In this document: one piece after another, positions 46,501 to 59,236 of the stretch
Layout of the letters: every line of letters begins with the position of its first letter
Position numbering within the stretch: position 1 is the first letter of the stretch
From: Blasia pusilla
Lineage: Eukaryota > Marchantiophyta > Marchantiopsida > Blasiales
Reading direction: 5' to 3'
Assembly (NCBI GenBank): GCA_050084515.1
Contig: CM114273.1
Coordinates: 29,140,001-29,204,000 of the forward strand
DNA: 64,000 nt
Position numbers and translations under genes: made by a program
Notes under the pieces: model-generated
Seen by the model: only the letters and a program-made list of their open reading frames with translations
The model's database searches: none
What the model was told of the DNA's origin: nothing

Positions 46501-47860
46501 CTCGTCTACAACTCTGAATTTAAAACGAAGTGCCAACGGTCGGAAGAGCAAGGACAGGGACTGTCGAACACGTGTTCAAAACATGGACAAGAATGGAGGA
46601 AAGTAACTGTATGGCGAATTTTTCCCCATGTCTCAAGTCCTATGTCCTCAGCGTATCTTCGGTCTAACGTTTCAAGCTTCTAAAAACAGTTCCAATCAGG
46701 TTGATGGCTTTGCTAAGTCTCGGACATCATGAATCTAGAAAGGACGGAAAAAGGTCAGTGTCAGTCAGGGACTGTCATCAATTGTTTCCAACATTGAATG
46801 GAATGTCAGAAAGCATCTGTAGGCAGAACTTGTGCCCAAGTCCCATTAATCAGCGAGATAGTCCACCTCGACATTTGTTACACGAATCATTCGACTCTGA
46901 GGCGAGATACTCTACTCGGAGCTGTTATCAAAATCGCATGTCGGGGGATATTAGTTCAAAGCTGGAATGGGATATTCGATCGGTGTAGGATATCTAATAG
47001 ATTAATGGAAAAAACAAAGGGGAAAACACGGAGATTGCTTGTTGCGGGTTTTTGATACAAAACGAATGAACCATCTGGAGTCAACCTCACACTTCAATGA
47101 AGTGACATTGCAGTCGTCTGTGGACAGTCCATGAACATATGAATCCACTAAGGAAACTGATGCCCGTTCACAAAAGAACAAGTTGCCAATCTCTATATAT
47201 TAACAACAATTGTCCCCAAATGAAAGTTGAAAACAGATCGAAATGACAAGGAAGTTGAACCGCACCTACGAACTTTCCCTATCCTGTTTCCGCCTTCCCA
47301 AGTCCGCTGCTTTGACTAATCCCACGCATTCCACCAATCGATCGATGGAACCCTCAAATCGAAATTTGGAACGTCAGACTGCTCCGCTCCACTACATGTT
47401 TCCGTTCCCAGATCTGAAACTACTTCAGAGGCCCATTAGAAAATGCTTAGTAACAGAGACAACAACGGAAGGACTAACGAGGCCCAGAGACATATCTCGG
47501 ATTGAGAACGACAATTTCACTGTCGGAATGAGTGACCTGGCAGGGCAGCCATAGCACAGCCATCTTCACAGTGCATGACCCCGAGATTCGAAGTTTGTTG
47601 ATGGTCAGGGCACTCTCTTCGTCTTTGTCTGCAGTGCCGGTTATTCCGGCGTAGAGGAAACAGCTCAACACTACGACTATCGGCTAGCTTCAATCCCGTC
47701 CAGGGGTGTACAAGACTGCAAACTTCCCACCTTTGCGGTACCGAACTAAGTGCTTATTCTTCGCAAGAATGTCGGGCGCTGGACCAACGAACTGAGCTCA
47801 TGTGAGGAGAGATTCCGGGACTATCCAATCACTCATCCTTCACCATTCATTGTCAATGCT
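43581..47860. other. Intergenic or 5'-UTR-intron DNA upstream of the UreH-like gene
   Basis: Over 4 kb with no recognisable gene. Short frames on both strands (for example 43600-44082 plus and 45699-45989 minus) lack known motifs. The region is not visibly repetitive within the window, so it may be a long 5' UTR intron of the minus-strand gene. No signal proves this. Confidence 0.4.
45874..45907. repeat. Perfect 12-bp inverted repeat
   Basis: CCATCTCCAGAC (45874-45885) and GTCTGGAGATGG (45896-45907) flank a 10-nt loop, giving a perfect hairpin. It lies in otherwise non-coding DNA 2.3 kb upstream of the UreH-like start. Its function is unknown. Confidence 0.6.
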
Positions 47861-49060
47861 CGCTAATGCCGGGAGTGAAAGAGTTAGAGAAAGGCATAGC
47901 GGCGACAGCGGCTGGACCTGAAAGCGATAACCTAGCTCCTGACTACAATGACACCACCGACATTGACTACTATGCCAACCACCGAGCGGCATACAACCAG
48001 CGACCGCTCTTGCCACAGATCTCCCACGCCAACAGCTACCCTCCTTCTAAAAGAACAACAAATCTCGCAATCGGCTCTCGAAATTGTAGCAAACGCGTCA
48101 AACCTCCTGAGAGAGGGAGAATTCATACCTTCTGTCGAAAATATTCCCGAATATCCTACTCCTCCTCTCTCTGTCTCTCCCGTCTCGTGCGCTGCAGCCC
48201 TAAACACCCCTTCCCTCGAGCACAAACTTCCTGTGCCGCACTGCAATCCCCGAGCGCTGCAGCATTGACGCTCTGGAACTGAATCCCGAGCACGAAATTG
48301 GACGATCTGATCCTCGAATGCGTCGGTAGGCCCGTAGCCCCAGCCGCCACTTCCGTCCCGAGCGTCACACCACCATTCTGGTCGCAGGACTTTCACATCC
48401 AACGACTTCGTCGACTCAGCGCATGTTCCATTACGGAGGAGTCCCTGGCAAGGCACGTCCGTCCCCGCGAGAGTCCCCGCGAGAGTGCTGAGTGAGTGAG
48501 TAAAGACGCTACGAGCTCGTAATGCCGCCGATAACCCAACCCGACGCCGGTAATATTTCCCCGGCGGACGTTGACTGCATACCGAGTGACTCTCACACCT
48601 CGACCCCTTCCTTCCTTCCTTGTTATTATTATAATTATCATTATTATTATTGCCGCTTCGTGTGTCAGGGTGGGCCCGATCCCATACTCTCGAGTCTCTA
48701 CCCGCCATGTCGGCCAGATGCACAGCGGGCACAGTGGGAGATCGGATTCTCGCGGGACAGTCCAGAGTCCAGAGATCCACGGTCCTGTAGTTTGTCGTTC
48801 CGCCGTGCCACGTCGCCATTTATCCACAATATCCATATACACTTTTGGTGTATGAGGATATAAGGATAAGTGGCTTCATAGATCGTGTAAACGTCGCGCG
48901 AATGCACGGGGGCCTCGCGCTGCTGTACCAAAACGGCCGTGGGACCCAGGGAGGGAGTGGGCCCAGGGGGGACTCCGAGGGAGACGGACGATTGGATCTC
49001 TCTGGTTGGCTACCGGTTGCATGGTCGGTCGTCGGTACGACCGGTCTACTGTAGGCATTT
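47861..49060. other. GC-rich island with overlapping open frames, gene status unclear
   Basis: Composition jumps in GC here compared with the AT-rich surroundings, and long frames occur on both strands: 47866-48282 (+), 47948-48268 (+), 47932-48819 (-) and 48393-48842 (-). The plus frame at 47948 includes ALEIVANASNLLREGEFIPS, which reads like protein, but the frames disagree with each other and no domain is recognisable. It could be the first exon or promoter of a divergent gene, or a remote 5' UTR exon of the UreH-like gene. A CTTCC and ATT/ATA simple-repeat stretch lies at about 48606-48655. Confidence 0.35.
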
Positions 49061-49679
49061 AGGGTTTTAATTAATTAATTAATTAAATCACTTCAAATAA
49101 TTAGTTTTCTAAATTCTAAATTGTCATGTAGGGCGTTCCAGACTTCTCTTCCCACGATTTCACACCTTCTTTCAAACAACCTTCTCACGTGTTGTTGTGG
49201 TTAGGAGTCAGGTTTAAAGAGTGCTTACATTAAAACCAATAGGGTGATGTATATACCATCACCACGGGGAGAGGAGATAGGCACGGGAGAGAATGAAAGT
49301 TTAAAAAAGTAATTTGTAATTTATATTGACATACAAAATATCACCAATCTATATGTACATCGGTTGTTGTAGTTTGTATATTCACATAATTTGGGGAGGA
49401 AATGTAACGCACCGGAAATTTTAACACTGCCGGATATACAAACCATCACTAATGATCATGAAGTTTTGGGATGAAATTAGTAACTACAAAGTTGTAGCGT
49501 GTTTAAAATCATACAAATATCATTAATACTAGTAAAAATGTTCGTGTGATGCACTTGCATCAAAATTTAGCATATGTAAAATTAATTATACTAATAAGTG
49601 AATATAAATAAGTGAAGCATTATAAAATTTAGAAAATGCAGGTCAATATAAAACTTTACATATATAATGTTATTTTATT

Positions 49680-52250
49680 TTAATTTAATACTTCATTATA
49701 TATAACATTTCTAGTGTAAATACCTATTTTGTTAATAGCATTTTCATTATCTGTCATAATATGAATATAATTCCTCGAGCCTACTCTTGACAAGGCAACA
49801 TACAATTGCCCATGAGAAAATACTGGATTGGGCAAGTGAATACCAACTCTATCTAATGTTTGACCTTGAGACTTATTAATAGTCATTGCAAAAGCAGGAC
49901 GGATAGGAAATTGAAATCGTCGTAAATCAAAAGGTAGGCTGGAATCAGAAGCAATCAATGGAATGCGTGGAATGAAAACTCGAGCTCCAATGTTTTTTCC
50001 CGTGATAATTGTTGCATCTATAAGATGTCGACTAAAGCCAGCTATCACCAGCCGAGTCCCGTTTGCTTGTCCCTTTGCTCCATTCATATTCCGTAATAGC
50101 ATTATCGGAGCTCCAATCTTCAAAGTCAAACAATGAGGTGGCAATCCAGATGGTAAACATGTATTCAAAAATTTACATTAGATAAACAAGTCTCATCTCA
50201 TCGTAAGTAAATAGAATCAAGACTCAAGAAAGTATGCTCTGCAAAAACAAAATAAATCATTAATAATAAGAGATCATAGAAAAATGTAGCAAGAGAACAA
50301 TCAAAATAGAATAATGATATTCAAGAATATGAATATTACTCTCTCCCGAAATCGAGACATGATTTCTCCGTTTATAATATCCACAGTAGTATTCTTGGTT
50401 GACAAAATGGATGTACCCCTCAAGAAATCAATATCACTCCACTTATGAACATTGTGTCCATAAACAATGTCAATGAAATCATTGATCCTTGTGGTTTTAA
50501 CAATTTTCGCATCCGGAACTTGTATAAAATCCTCTCCAAGGTCCAAATGTAACGGTACACGACCCTCTCCTACCTCTAATAACCACTTTGCAAACGCTTC
50601 TTGCTCTTCTCGTGCATATCCTGATAATAAATATAAGATGAAGAAATTAGTAAATATTAAAAATAAACAAAAACCACATTAAATGAAAAAGGTGAAATAT
50701 TAGGTTTATTCTTTAATACCTTGTACAGTATTGACTCTCATGTTGGTAGTGAGTTTCAATACTCTCACGTCAAACCAAATAGGAGATCTCCTAAGTGTTG
50801 CACGCACAACTTTGGCACGATCTCCACGACGAACAATTGAAAGAAGTTGTCGAAAGGCACCACCAAATAAAACGATTTCCCCCCCAAAAGGCAAATCTCG
50901 TAATCGAGGATCCATCAAACCCATGATATCTTGGAAAGTACGATTAACAGCCTCAAATGCGTGACGATGGGTCATAGGAGCTTCATCCCACACGATCAAC
51001 TATAAGGCGGGCCATATGACTATTGACCGATAGGCTGGAAAATCGATAACAAAACAATATTTGAGGAACATTTATGAAGGATAATAAAAAAATAAAACAA
51101 TAATATGCATGCCATAAAAGGAAAAGAAATCTTAAATCTAGACTTACGTGCAAGTGGAACTTTCATGTACTTGGATAGGAATCTTGAATCGAGAATGAGC
51201 AGTACGACCTCCATCCAATAATAAAGCAGCAATACGCGAAGATGCAACTGCAAGAGCTATATGACCCTCGCTCCGTACCATTGCAAGAAGAAGGTTGTAC
51301 AAAAATGTTTTTCCTGTTCCGCCAGGACCATCGATAAAGAAAAGTTTTGCCTGAAAAATCCATATTTTTTGTTATAGAAAAGCATTTTAAAAGAATAAAA
51401 CTTAAATAATTAAAAAGTGTAAGAAATTAATAATAAAATATACTATACATAATATCCACTTACATAAGGTGGCGCATCTTGTAAGATATCGCGAAAAGCA
51501 TTACAAATAACTTCCCAAATCGCGCGTTGTCCATCATTTAAAGACATCTCTCCTGCTCTCACACGTTCACAAAGAATATCATGATCGTAGGAGAGCTCTT
51601 CTTCTTCTAGACGCGAAATAGATAAATCACGAGTTTGGAAATCTGGTTGAGGCATGTCGGGGAAGTCCGCCATACTTTTACCATGATCTTGAAGATGGTA
51701 ATGGACCTCCAATAACGCAAGATTAATAATATGAACATCCAATGGAAGGGTCGGAATACCAATTCTCTATTACAAGCAACAAATATAGAATTTAAAACGT
51801 AAATAAAGTACCTAAAATATTCGTAAGAGAAATAAGAAAAAAATTGACTCAACAAAAGCCATGCATATTACCTCACGCCTTTGATGTAGAAGATCTTCTG
51901 TCAATGAAACCAAAAAATGTTCCCACACCATAGCCGGAAGGGAAGGTGTATTATATTATATTATATTATATTATATTATATTGCATCTTGTGACAATATC
52001 AACCATCCGACCAAAATATATATTGTCAATATATAAAAAAAGAGAAAAAATTGTACAAAAAACTTATACTAAAGATTCAAGAAAAGATCTCTCTATCGTC
52101 CTCCAAAAGTCCCATCTGAATAGCGGTCTCTTTGAAGGTAGGATAAACTACACCATCGATGGTTCTCAAATCTTGATATGATTGAGCTCCTCTCACATGA
52201 TGGAGAAGTAATCGTAACCAATGACGCTCCCCTTCAGCTAGGATTAGCGA
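49680..52250 (-). pseudogene. Helitron PIF1-like helicase domain
   Basis: Minus-strand exons separated by short AT-rich introns. The linker EGERHWLRLLLHHVRGAQSY and MADFPDMPQPDFQTRDLSIS precede the Walker A motif [18 protein letters not shown] at about 51300-51350. [20 protein letters not shown], the Walker B-like VWDEAPMTHRHAFEAVNRTF (near 50945-51000) and GGAFRQLLSIVRRG (usually GGDFRQ, so a changed Asp) follow. The C-terminus has PPHCLTLKIGAPIMLLRNMN, FAMTINKSQGQTLDRVGIHL and HGQLYVALSRV, ending at a TAA at 49680-49682. It would unwind DNA during rolling-circle transposition. A stop just upstream of 50168 and the changed motif show decay. Confidence 0.88.
51951..51983. repeat. (TTATA)n microsatellite
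   Basis: Six to seven tandem copies of a TTATA pentanucleotide inside a Helitron intron. Confidence 0.95.
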
Positions 52251-52324
52251 AAAAAAAAAGTATTAGGAAGGAAGCATGAATATGATTTTAACATTAACTC
52301 AAATTTTTCCTTAATAATTGTATC

Positions 52325-55060
52325 TTAACAAAGTATCGCCAACATGCTTCTGAAGAAGAAACGTACCTTCATACCATACAATATAAATATTATTAGACTC
52401 CCACATAATATCCTAGGAAAAATTGGGAGATCTTGAAAGATAGAAGGGATCAAAATACCTTGCATCAAGATATAATGATGTCTCATCAATAGTATCCTCT
52501 CCTGATGTAGTATTTGCCAAGGTATATGATATGGCATCAGATCCTTTGTACATATACTTATAAAAGTACTTTATTGCCAAGATGTTATTTGTTATCTCCA
52601 AATTGATATGACAATCAAATAAAGTACATAACATTGGATTGTATGGAACCACCCAACGATTATCAAAGTCATGATTTGACTTATTTATCAATCTGCCATT
52701 ATCACGCCTGCATAAACACATATAGAAGTATGTTACTAGTTGGGGAAAAAAGATAGCACACTAATAAAAGAACATCAAATGACAAAATAAACAACAAAAC
52801 CAATGAATTATCTCTTATAAATAGGATATCCATCCTCATTCTCCATTGTCATTGTTGCAAACGGCATTGGGTATCCTTTGGAACATTTTTTTGTCGTTTT
52901 ATCCGTGCAAGGTGCAGTTGGATGTGCTACTCCACACGGACCATGAATCATATAATTTCTTACAGTGGAAAGTAGCCTAGGATGAGTCATGGGATTCGGA
53001 ATCTCAGCAGATATAATATCGTTATAATCAGAGGTTGTCCTAATTATTCTTAAACCTCAGAAGCAAGAATAATTAGGATATGCACATGTGGTAGCCCTCT
53101 CTTTTGGAACTCGACCACATGAATTCATCCTACCACTCGACCCAAAATATGCTTATCCAATATAAGTCTCAATAACTCCTTCTTCTTTTGTTGGAAAACA
53201 CGTACAACCAGGTCAAGACGATCGGACGTTGATTGACCATGCAGCAGAGCAGAGGTAATCTCTGGCCATTTAGGATTGCAAGTCATTATCAAAAAGTAGT
53301 CAGGCTTGCCAAAATGTCTCACAATGGCCATAGCATCATGGTACAATTGATGCATGTGACGGGGTCCTCCTATGAAAGACGAAGGTAAGATAATACGTCT
53401 CCCTATGCCTTGACCGTTCACATCATGCCGAGTCATGGCATCTCTGACCCCTTGGTATAAATCAGCTCTCAACTCTTTTTGATGCAATCGTATCCAAGTT
53501 AGCGGTTGCATTTCGATAGTCACATACATATCCACCATATATTCTTGAGTAAGACGACCAAACCTCAACAACCGATTATTATCCATAGCGTTAGCTCGCA
53601 TTTGAAGTTTGAATGAAGCAAATTATAAAGCAGTAATCGTCTTTGAACTCGCCTCATGAGTGGTAACCTCACCTTGAATTTCTCCTTGTACAATATCATC
53701 TCTATCTTCATCCATCATAGCATACCCTCTTAACGGAGGATCATCTCTATGATCATGTTGCCCTTGCAAAGGTATCACAGGATGCCAACCTGCTTCATCA
53801 TAAACAAAAGGCAAAACAAAGTGCAATGGGATATATGCTTCATTCAAGTTCGACCAGACATTTTTTAATCCCTCCTCCATGTAAGCGAACAATAATATCA
53901 CGTCCTTCTATTGGCTCACTCCCATCTCCAGGCAAGATAGTTGCAATCTTTGAAGCAACAGGCAAGGTGTATCGTTTTGCATTGAGACCTCGCTTACTAC
54001 CCTTAAGAACAATATGAAAGTCATAATTACATGGATCAATAGCCACATTTCGAAATAAAGCCACATATGGATTATGGGCATGTAACATATCTTGTAATCC
54101 CCTGAAGATCTCTGGCCTCAATTGATCCCGATAATCTCCAGTCATAATCCTTCTTCTATGTTCCATCTGATGCTCATCATCATGAATATAAATTTGCACA
54201 AATTGTGGAGGAGCACCACTTTCAGCATGTAGAGGTCCAATAGAATGATATACACCACCTTGAATCCTGAAGTTTCCTATACCGCCTCGTTGCTCTGTCA
54301 CATGTGCCCCAGTAGATGCCAATTGAAGAGCACTATTATAGGCACGTGCATTACGCAAAAAATGAAGACTATTTGCACTCATACCAAAAAGTAATTCTGC
54401 TAGTATAGAAGGTGAAGCTGTCAAATATGGTAATTGAATCTTACCATGCCCACAACACATACTAAAAGGCGAGCTTATAAACCTAGTATACTTCACTCTT
54501 TCACACTTCCAATGTAGAGCATTGCAAGTCGGACAAACAACATTCATAAGTCCAACACTAAAACGGCCAGTCATACTATCAATACGATCTCCCAACCTAA
54601 GAATTCGAATGTGCTTCTCTTCAAAGTTAGGAATACGTGCAATATTGAGCAACTTTTTCAAGTTCACAACCCTTCTAGATCCCACATTTGGAATCGAGGC
54701 ATGTGCATTGTCTTCATTTTCTTCCATGTGGCCTTCACGATTGGCTGCATTGGCATCGCTCCTAAACAACGGATCACAAACATGTGCAATCTCATGTACT
54801 TCATCCAAATGTGATCCCACATTTGGAATCGAGGCAGATACATTGTCTTCATTCACTTCCATATGGCCTTCACGATTAGGTCCATTGGCATCATTCCTTA
54901 TCAACGAATCGCCAACATGTGCAATCTCATGTATTTCATCCAAATGAGCATGTCTTCTTCTTTGGCCCTTAGCTCGAGCAACTTGAAGCATGTGAGATAA
55001 TCGTAGAGGATTGGTAAGAATTGGAAGATTGCAAGCAGAGGTTAAGAAATTAATATATAT
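52325..55060 (-). pseudogene. Helitron N-terminal zinc domain and HUH Rep endonuclease
   Basis: At 54480-54540 a zinc-finger-like block reads CPTCNALHWKCER followed by CCGHGKIQLP, as in Helitron_like_N domains. The Rep part follows: HQKELRADLYQGVRDAMTRH, GPRHMHQLYHDAMAIVRHFG, YFLIMTCNPKWPEI, the HUH motif GLPHVHILI (about 53065-53095), CSKGYPMPF, EDGYPIYKR and KYFYKYMYKGSDAI, which holds the candidate catalytic tyrosines. An intron lies at about 52722-52807. The frame is broken between 53840 and 53900, by a TGA just before the HUH block, and by a small inverted insertion at 53039-53077. Rep would nick and join the strands. Confidence 0.88.
53039..53077. repeat. Perfect 13-bp inverted repeat inside Rep exon
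   Basis: CCTAATTATTCTT (53039-53051) and AAGAATAATTAGG (53065-53077) surround a 13-nt loop, directly after the codons for the HUH motif. The expected reading there passes straight from ILASE into RTTSDYND, so the second arm looks like a short templated inverted insertion that destroyed the frame. Confidence 0.7.
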
Positions 55061-57617
55061 GATTATAATAAAAATAAATATACATACAAATATATCTCTA
55101 TTAAATTTGAATATATAGTTTAGAAATATACATTGGAGATGGAAAGACCACAATCCCAGAGTTTGGAATAGCTTCAACTTCATGATGTCCAATAATTGGC
55201 CTGCAAAAAAAATTATTATTAGAAATCATTCATAAAAATTTAAGACCAAGTAAGAAACATCAATAATAAAAGTATGTAAAGCATACCTTGTATTAGCTTG
55301 AGTATGAAAGTCATTAGTAGTCATAGCCTCAACTTCCTCTCTAGGAAGAAGATTCACAGACAATTGATAAACATTCGCTAGGGCCAAATTATGGTGTCTT
55401 CTTCTCTGGCCTTGTGCTCGTGCAACTTGAAGCATAGCATGTAATCCGCGAGGGTTGGACGGAAGTGGAAGACTGAGAAAATTAATATTAAAAAAAATCA
55501 AGTCAAAATAATTAAATTAAAAAAACCAATAAAAAGAAATAAATTAATGAGTGGATGAAACGTACATTGGAGACGATGTAGAGTCTATTAAAGCATGAAG
55601 ATTTCTATTGGAAGGTGTTGCTACCAATCTGAACAAAGAATAAAAAAAAGTCATAATACGAAAAAAAATTATAAATATTATTATAATAAAAAATAGAAAT
55701 GTTATACATAAATAAATACCTTCTAGTATTTGCGCCTGGTGGGCCATCGATGATGGGTGGTTGTAATTCTTCCATCAATGGAACATTCACAACAGCTTCA
55801 ATAGATCTCAATTCAACTAATTTAGCATGTCTTCGCTTTTGTCCTTGAGCTCTCACAATTTGATGTATATCACGTAATCGTTTCGGGTTCGATGGATTTA
55901 GAAGTCTACATCACAAACATGAAAGATATTAAAGTCACACAACAAATCTAGAGTGTGCACATATGGTTACGATATCATTCTATAATCATAATGCTAAGTA
56001 TCCTTACATTGGAGATGACAAAGTCATTGAATGAGTTACAAATCGCATATCATGAAGCGCCCTTCTGTTTCTTTGAGAAGCAACCTTTCTAACCTTCTTA
56101 TATGCAAACTTCTCTGTTTCCTCCGAAATCCGTATAGAAGATGGAGCACTACATGAAATGTGGTGATCATGCTCCACATTAGGTAAAGAGACTACATTGG
56201 TGATGTCTGCGAATGGTCTTTTTTCATTTCGCCTCGATGGTTCCTCTTGAGATTCATGTCTGTGAATATTATAATCTATATTAAAAAATAAATTTACACA
56301 TAACTGAAGTTTTTATAAAAATCTGAAATAGGAAAATCATTCTAACGGGCAATGAGACTCGGCCGTACTCATCTCACTTGAGTCCTCAGAGCAAATTGAA
56401 TGACAATCACTAATTTTCCATGACCCCGACCCGTAACAATCACGTACAAATGAATGGCTAGATACTATAAGGTCTGATGAAGGGATGCAATCATGTGTGG
56501 AATATGTATCTCCTTCTCCCTCCCGACCTCCAACTACTTCTTGTGAAATAGAATGATGATTCACCACAGGTGTGGTTAAAATCCTAGATGCACTCTCATC
56601 ATAACTACAACTCCGACCATTTCTCAAAGGGCTTATGCTAACATTAGCTGCATTAATCCCATTTTCGCAAATTGGCAATGGTACATAGCTAGGACTTAAA
56701 GCCTTATCCATATTTTCAAAAATCGGCGATGGAACATAGCCAGGACTTGAAGCATTATTCCTATTTTCAACGATCGGCGAGGGGACATACTCCGAACTTG
56801 CTATTTGTATCACCTCTATGACGTCAACATCTATAGGTGTATAATCCCTTTCTTGTTCATCAAGAGGAACGTAGAACTCACCATCGCTATAGCGTAATTC
56901 GTCAACACTCATTTATAAAGTATCATGCATTATCCACATAATTATTTAAATAAAAGAAATATATCAAAATAATGAAAGAAATACTCAATAGAAAAGGATA
57001 CTAAATCTCCACACCTGAATATTAGGACACAAGCAGAGAAGACTTACTTTTTTGAGTCACTCCACTCCCAAAGAAATGAAACTTGATCGTTTGCTCAACT
57101 CAACAATCTCAAACAGACATATCTGAGAACAAAACCAACATGGATTTGATGATTAATTGGATATACACAATAGATAGTACTCTCTAGGCTACTTATCTCC
57201 AATATCTCGACTATCTGTACTTATGTCTAAATCCCCATAATCCATACACCTATATTCGAGGTCGAACTCATCACCAACATACCATCCCTCAGAATCATAG
57301 AGGGAAGTGGAGGAATATTCTCCATCGTCAAGTTCTTCAAGACCAGGTCAAATATCTACAGAGTATCTCTCATTACTATTGAGAGTAATCATAATTTCCT
57401 CGCCTATTGAGACTTCTCTAACCTCCTCGGTCTCATTGAAACCATTTGAAATAGGAGCAAAAAATGTAGGATCCACATCAAACAATTTTCGTTTTCGTTC
57501 AGAGCGAGATAATGAAAATCTATGTTCATCTCTCTCTACCAAATATTCATGACTCCTATTTATTACAATTTCTTCCACAATTATCGGCCTCTTGCATCTT
57601 GATGAGAGAGTTGACAT
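55061..57617 (-). pseudogene. Helitron N-terminal extension with repeated modules
   Basis: Several exons upstream of the Rep domain. The first (57348-57617, starting at an ATG) is charged and of unknown function; after one TGA its frame continues as an acidic, Tyr/Asp-rich stretch to about 57192. The exon at 56337-56912 has three 17-19-residue repeats (YVPSPIVEN, YVPSPIFEN, YVPLPICEN). The exons near 56040-56110, 55800-55900, 55390-55470 and 54950-55020 each carry a related basic module: SQRNRRALH, RAQGQKRRHAKL, RAQGQRRRHHNL and RAKGQRRRHAHL. The modules may bind DNA or serve nuclear import; that is inference. Confidence 0.65.
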
Positions 57618-57912
57618 GGCGTAAGCTAGTTAGCCTCACTCTGCATATACAATATTATTCACTGCAAATTTAAAAAGAGCATATTAAAATTTCAATATAA
57701 TTAGATAATTCTAGTAAAAAAAGAGAGGGACCACCAAGAGCAGATTTCAAGTAAGAAAAACGTAACTATAATTTCATAAAGCTCACCTAAAAAAAAAGGC
57801 TATGATATTTGTAAGAGAACAATATCTGGGCACGGAAAAAACTAATTTCATAAATAATATCCGAAAGCCCCCTGTTCCCAAACATCTAGGAGGCCTACGT
57901 CAGTAAGGCCTC

Positions 57913-57975
57913 CTTGATCCGAAGCCAACGACCCGCCGTTGGCTTCGGATCAAGTGGGCGGGGATCGAATCCCGC
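57913..57975 (+). repeat. 18-bp perfect hairpin followed by a tRNA-like B box
   Basis: Arms 57913-57930 and 57937-57954 (CTTGATCCGAAGCCAACG and its complement) pair perfectly around ACCCGC. Directly after, GGGGATCGAATCCC matches the tRNA T-arm / Pol III B-box consensus GWTCRANNC. No convincing A box was found upstream, so a tRNA gene is not claimed. It might be a SINE or tRNA remnant in the Helitron 5' region. Confidence 0.6.
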
Positions 57976-58132
57976 TGTTGACGCAATTGTGGGAGCGTTT
58001 TGCTCTTTGTGGGAGCGGCTCTCCCAATCGGTATCTGGTGAAGCCCATATGTGGGTGCCTCGGGCATGCCATGGTCCATGGTACGTGTATGCAGATACAC
58101 CACAAATAGTACTATCACACTAAACAAGCGAG

Positions 58133-59236
58133 TCTAGAAAGAGTGTGCATCGATATCCTTTTTGGGAACGAATGGTTTCGAATCGAGTCATGCAGAGTAC
58201 CGAGCAAAGTATTCAAGCCAAGTGAAGGCAGATGAAATGATGCATTGTTGGGTGCTCATGAAGTCAATGCTGATTCTCGAGGATCGGAGTAGTTGAGTCG
58301 AGGGCCCATAGCAGTCCTCTTTCTATAAACACCGATTTCGAGAGAGGAAAAAGGGGGACAGGCAAAAGAAACGCGAGCACCTTTTATGGGGATTTGTTTT
58401 GAACCAATCCTTCCTCCCCCCCACACACACACACGGCAATAGGCATGTGATGCGAGTTCGCAGCCTAAGGAGGCAGTTTTGGAGTATATTCTCCGACAAT
58501 GCAGTTCTCAGGTCGAGGACGTGGGAAATTCCCGTGTATCGGTCTCCGCTGAGGACAACGGATCATGCACAATCGGAGCGTAGGCCCACTTATCTCTCCT
58601 CTCTCCTCGCTCCCTCTTACCTCGACTTCGGTAAGCAGGCCTGTGCGTTTCGCTCTGGATTAGCCACTATACGGCAACGATTCTAGACATGTGGGCTAGT
58701 CCGCCATCTAACTTGCCTTTCCCTTGCTGGAATGGGCTGCCAAATGTGTCTATCCACACTTGTTTTTGCAAGTCAAATGTGTCTATCCAGACTTGTTTCG
58801 TAAGGGTTGCCGTCGAGTAGACCAGACACAATTGGACAGACATCCTGGTCACATCCAAGCGAGTCCAAATGGTATGACATTCATGGTCGTGGAAATCGCT
58901 TTCTAGAAAGAGTGTGCATTGATATCCTTTTTGGGAACGAATGTTTTCGAATCGAGTCATGCAGAGTACCGAGCAAAGTATTCGAGCCGAGTGAAGGCAG
59001 ATGAAATGATGCACTACTGGGTGCTCATGAAGTCAATGCTGATTCTCGAGGATCAAAGTAGTTGAGTCGAGGGCCCATAGCAGTCCTCTTTCTATAAACA
59101 CCGATTCCGAGAGAGGAAAGAGGGGGGACAGGCAAAAGAAACGCGAGCACCTTTTACAAGGATTTGTTTCGAACCAATCCTTCCTATGATGCAAGTTCAC
59201 ATCCTAAGGAGGCAGTTTTGGAGTATATTCTTCGAC
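58133..59236. repeat. Direct repeat pair with TATA-like box in Helitron 5' region
   Basis: 58133-58498 and 58902-59236 are near-identical direct repeats; the first copy has an extra insertion of about 27 bp with a (CA)n tract. Each contains CTTTCTATAAACACCG about 200 bp from its start, a good TATA-box match for plus-strand transcription. The intervening DNA at 58744-58800 has a short tandem repeat of 'aatgtgtctatcca'. The pair could be captured promoter DNA duplicated in place, or the ends of a small LTR-like element. Confidence 0.75.

Noticed and set aside
47932-48819. 295-codon minus-strand protein
   Set aside because: It includes translated simple repeat (Asn-rich from ATT/ATA) and has no recognisable domain, so it is kept only as part of the unclear GC-rich island.
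54522-54947. 141-codon plus-strand frame
   Set aside because: It is antisense to the Helitron Rep N-terminal exon, which carries the recognisable zinc motif.
57937-57990. Possible tRNA gene
   Set aside because: Only a B-box/T-arm-like segment is present; no D arm, anticodon arm or acceptor pairing could be assembled.
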